DNA of 5,972 nt from contig DROB01000203.1 of assembly GCA_011321985.1 (NCBI GenBank), positions 1 to 5,972 on the forward strand, written 5' to 3'. The notes beneath the pieces are model-generated. The model did no database searches and was not told the origin of the DNA. It saw only the letters and a list, made by a program, of their open reading frames with translations. Below, one piece after another: positions 4,803-5,972 of the stretch (positions within the stretch are counted from its first letter, which is position 1; the number at the start of each line of letters is the position of its first letter). The position numbers were made by a program, and so were the translations under genes. Origin of the DNA: Gammaproteobacteria bacterium (lineage in GTDB: Bacteria; Pseudomonadota; Gammaproteobacteria; SZUA-229).

Positions 4803-5744
4803 ATGACCAGCATAACCCAACAACGTGGTGTCGCGATCATCACCGCACTCCTCATCGTCACCATAGCGACGACCATCAGCATCACTATCAGCACCCGCCT
4901 GCAACTCGATGTGCAGCGCACCAGTAATTTAATCGCACAGGATCAGGCATACCTTTACCTGCTGGCGGCAGAAGAATGGTCACAGCGGATCTTACGTCAG
5001 GATAAAAAAGACAGTCGCACAGATGATCTAAGCGAACCATGGGCATTCCAGGTACCACCGCTACCTGTCGATGGTGGCTCTATCCAGGGAACGCTGACCG
5101 ACCTGCATTCCTGCATCAATATCAACACACTGGTGAGAAACGGGGCATTCAATGAGACCACCAAAAAACGCCTGTCACAGCTGTTCAGAATTCAGGGTTT
5201 AAAAAATGATCCGACGCAGGCGATAAAAGACTGGATCGATGCTGATCTGGACACCTCGAACCCGGATGGTGCAGAAGATGGTTATTATCTCAATCTCGAA
5301 GTCCCCTACCGCACCGCCAACACCCCCCTGTACAGCATCAGTGAGCTACGGCTGATAAAAGGCTTTGAAGACAATAAAGCTTTTCAGCTGGTCGCTCCCT
5401 ATCTATGCGCCTTTACCACAGATGGCTCCGATACTGCTATCAACGTCAACACGGCCAGTTCTGAAGTGCTACAATCACTATCAAACGATATGACGAAAGA
5501 TCTGGTAACCAAGATCATTGAGCGCCGGGACGATAAACCCTTTACTGACATTAAAGATTTTACCGGCTTTTCCAAACTAGGCACTATAATCAAGGATATC
5601 GCCAACCTGTCAGTCAACAGTAATTATTTTTTACTGCGAACTCAGGCGAGGATAGGTCCGGCCAATAAAGTCATGTACAGTGTTATTTTCAGGGATAGTT
5701 CTGGAAAAACAGAGGTCAGGTCTCGTACTCTACGAACATTATAA
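4803..5744 (+). CDS. gspK: Type II secretion minor pseudopilin GspK
   Basis: The 313-residue precursor is by far the largest pseudopilin here, as expected for GspK. The leader ends at Gly9, followed by VAIITALLIVTIATTISITI; like other GspK proteins it has no Glu at mature position 5, consistent with a place at the very tip. Family blocks are clear: QAYLYLLAAEEW (48-59), DLHSCININTLV (100-111), the AIKDWIDAD...DGAEDGYY calcium-binding-type region (140-162), YRTANTPLYSISELRLIKGF (169-188), and INVNTASSEVL (213-223), which belongs to a helix-hairpin-helix-like domain. It completes the GspI-J-K tip complex. ATG 4803 lies 3 nt after the gspJ stop with little Shine-Dalgarno, suggesting coupling. 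Confidence 0.96.
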   Translation: MTSITQQRGVAIITALLIVTIATTISITISTRLQLDVQRTSNLIAQDQAYLYLLAAEEWSQRILRQDKKDSRTDDLSEPWAFQVPPLPVDGGSIQGTLTDLHSCININTLVRNGAFNETTKKRLSQLFRIQGLKNDPTQAIKDWIDADLDTSNPDGAEDGYYLNLEVPYRTANTPLYSISELRLIKGFEDNKAFQLVAPYLCAFTTDGSDTAINVNTASSEVLQSLSNDMTKDLVTKIIERRDDKPFTDIKDFTGFSKLGTIIKDIANLSVNSNYFLLRTQARIGPANKVMYSVIFRDSSGKTEVRSRTLRTL

Positions 5745-5760
5745 ACAATAAGATTAACCC

Positions 5761-5788
5761 TTTGTACGATACGATGATTTCGTACAAA
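5761..5788 (+). other. Intercistronic stem-loop between gspK and gspL
   Basis: TTTGTACGA (5761-5769) and TCGTACAAA (5780-5788) form a perfect 9-bp inverted repeat around the 10-nt loop TACGATGATT. It begins 16 bp after the gspK stop. No run of T follows, so a Rho-independent terminator is unlikely. It could be an mRNA processing or stability element that sets gspL levels relative to the pseudopilins, or a dimeric protein-binding site. Confidence 0.55.
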
Positions 5789-5822
5789 CTCTCATAAAAG
5801 CGACTAGCTTAAGCAGGCCATC

Positions 5823-5972
5823 ATGAGTGAAACACTACTCATCCATTACAATATAGAACAACCGCAACAGGCGACCTGGTCATTATGCAATGATGCGGGC
5901 GAGCTTACCGGCAAGATCACCACAGGCCCTCTTGATGAGATCAGTGAGATCGCAGGCAAACACACCGTGGTC
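5823..5972 (+). CDS. gspL: Type II secretion assembly-platform protein GspL, N-terminal part, cut by window edge
   Basis: The first 50 codons are visible: an N-terminus MSETLLIHYN, then a WSLCNDAGELTGKITTGPLDEISEIAG stretch and a strand beginning HTVV. This matches the start of the actin-like cytoplasmic domain of GspL (pattern 'L.IrL......W.l.d..G.l..G.l..l'), which binds the GspE ATPase and links it to GspM and the pseudopilus. The start ATG 5823 has a short AGG 5 nt upstream. The gene lies 78 bp after gspK, further than other junctions in the cluster, with a stem-loop between. Position after gspK agrees with the canonical order; the transmembrane and periplasmic parts are outside the window. 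Confidence 0.88.
   Translation, partial: MSETLLIHYNIEQPQQATWSLCNDAGELTGKITTGPLDEISEIAGKHTVV

Noticed and set aside
5761..5788. Rho-independent terminator after gspK
   Set aside because: The stem is AT-containing and no T-tract follows; gspL continues in the same direction.

Overview
The window comes from a gammaproteobacterium-like genome of moderate GC. The evidence is the family signatures of its housekeeping genes, a gsp pseudopilin cluster in the canonical G-H-I-J-K-L order, and a rhombosortase. I cannot name a genus from sequence alone.

Left part (1-1918). On the minus strand, 1-487 is the N-terminal 162 codons of a MetX-type homoserine O-acyltransferase. It starts at GTG and runs off the window just past its nucleophile motif. 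Upstream of it is a candidate promoter with a 10-bp palindrome in the spacer. Further right on the same strand (617-958) is a small GIY-YIG-fold protein in which two residues normally needed for nuclease catalysis appear replaced. A 399-bp non-coding stretch (959-1357) follows. It holds a pair of REP/RAYT-like hairpins with CTTG loops and, next to the following gene, an AT-rich promoter carrying several TGCTC half-sites. The gene at 1358-1918 (+) encodes a phage-CI-like HTH regulator with an unrecognised C-terminal half.

Middle (1936-2638). A rhombosortase-type rhomboid protease (minus strand) ends 17 bp from the end of the regulator gene. Its start is separated by only 70 bp from the divergent type II secretion cluster. 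That interval carries a recognisable promoter and ribosome binding site for gspG.

Right part (2639-5972). gspG, gspH, gspI, gspJ, gspK and the first 50 codons of gspL lie on the plus strand as one probable operon. G is the major pseudopilin, H-I-J-K are the minor tip pseudopilins, and L is the inner-membrane assembly-platform protein. I-J overlap and H-I and J-K are nearly abutting. Two junctions are unusual: a 127-bp gspG-gspH gap with a tandem 15-bp repeat, and a 78-bp gspK-gspL gap with a perfect 9-bp stem-loop.

Functional reading: GspG-K build the periplasmic pseudopilus that drives secretion of folded proteins. Rhombosortase is known to process GlyGly-CTERM proteins, many of which are type II substrates, so the divergent rrtA/gspG pair links the secretion machine with a maturation protease for its cargo. 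The metX, GIY-YIG and HTH genes show no evident link to secretion. No wholly new system was recognised. The best leads are the rhombosortase-T2SS pairing, the degenerate GIY-YIG protein, the operator-like array before the HTH gene, and the two odd intercistronic elements.
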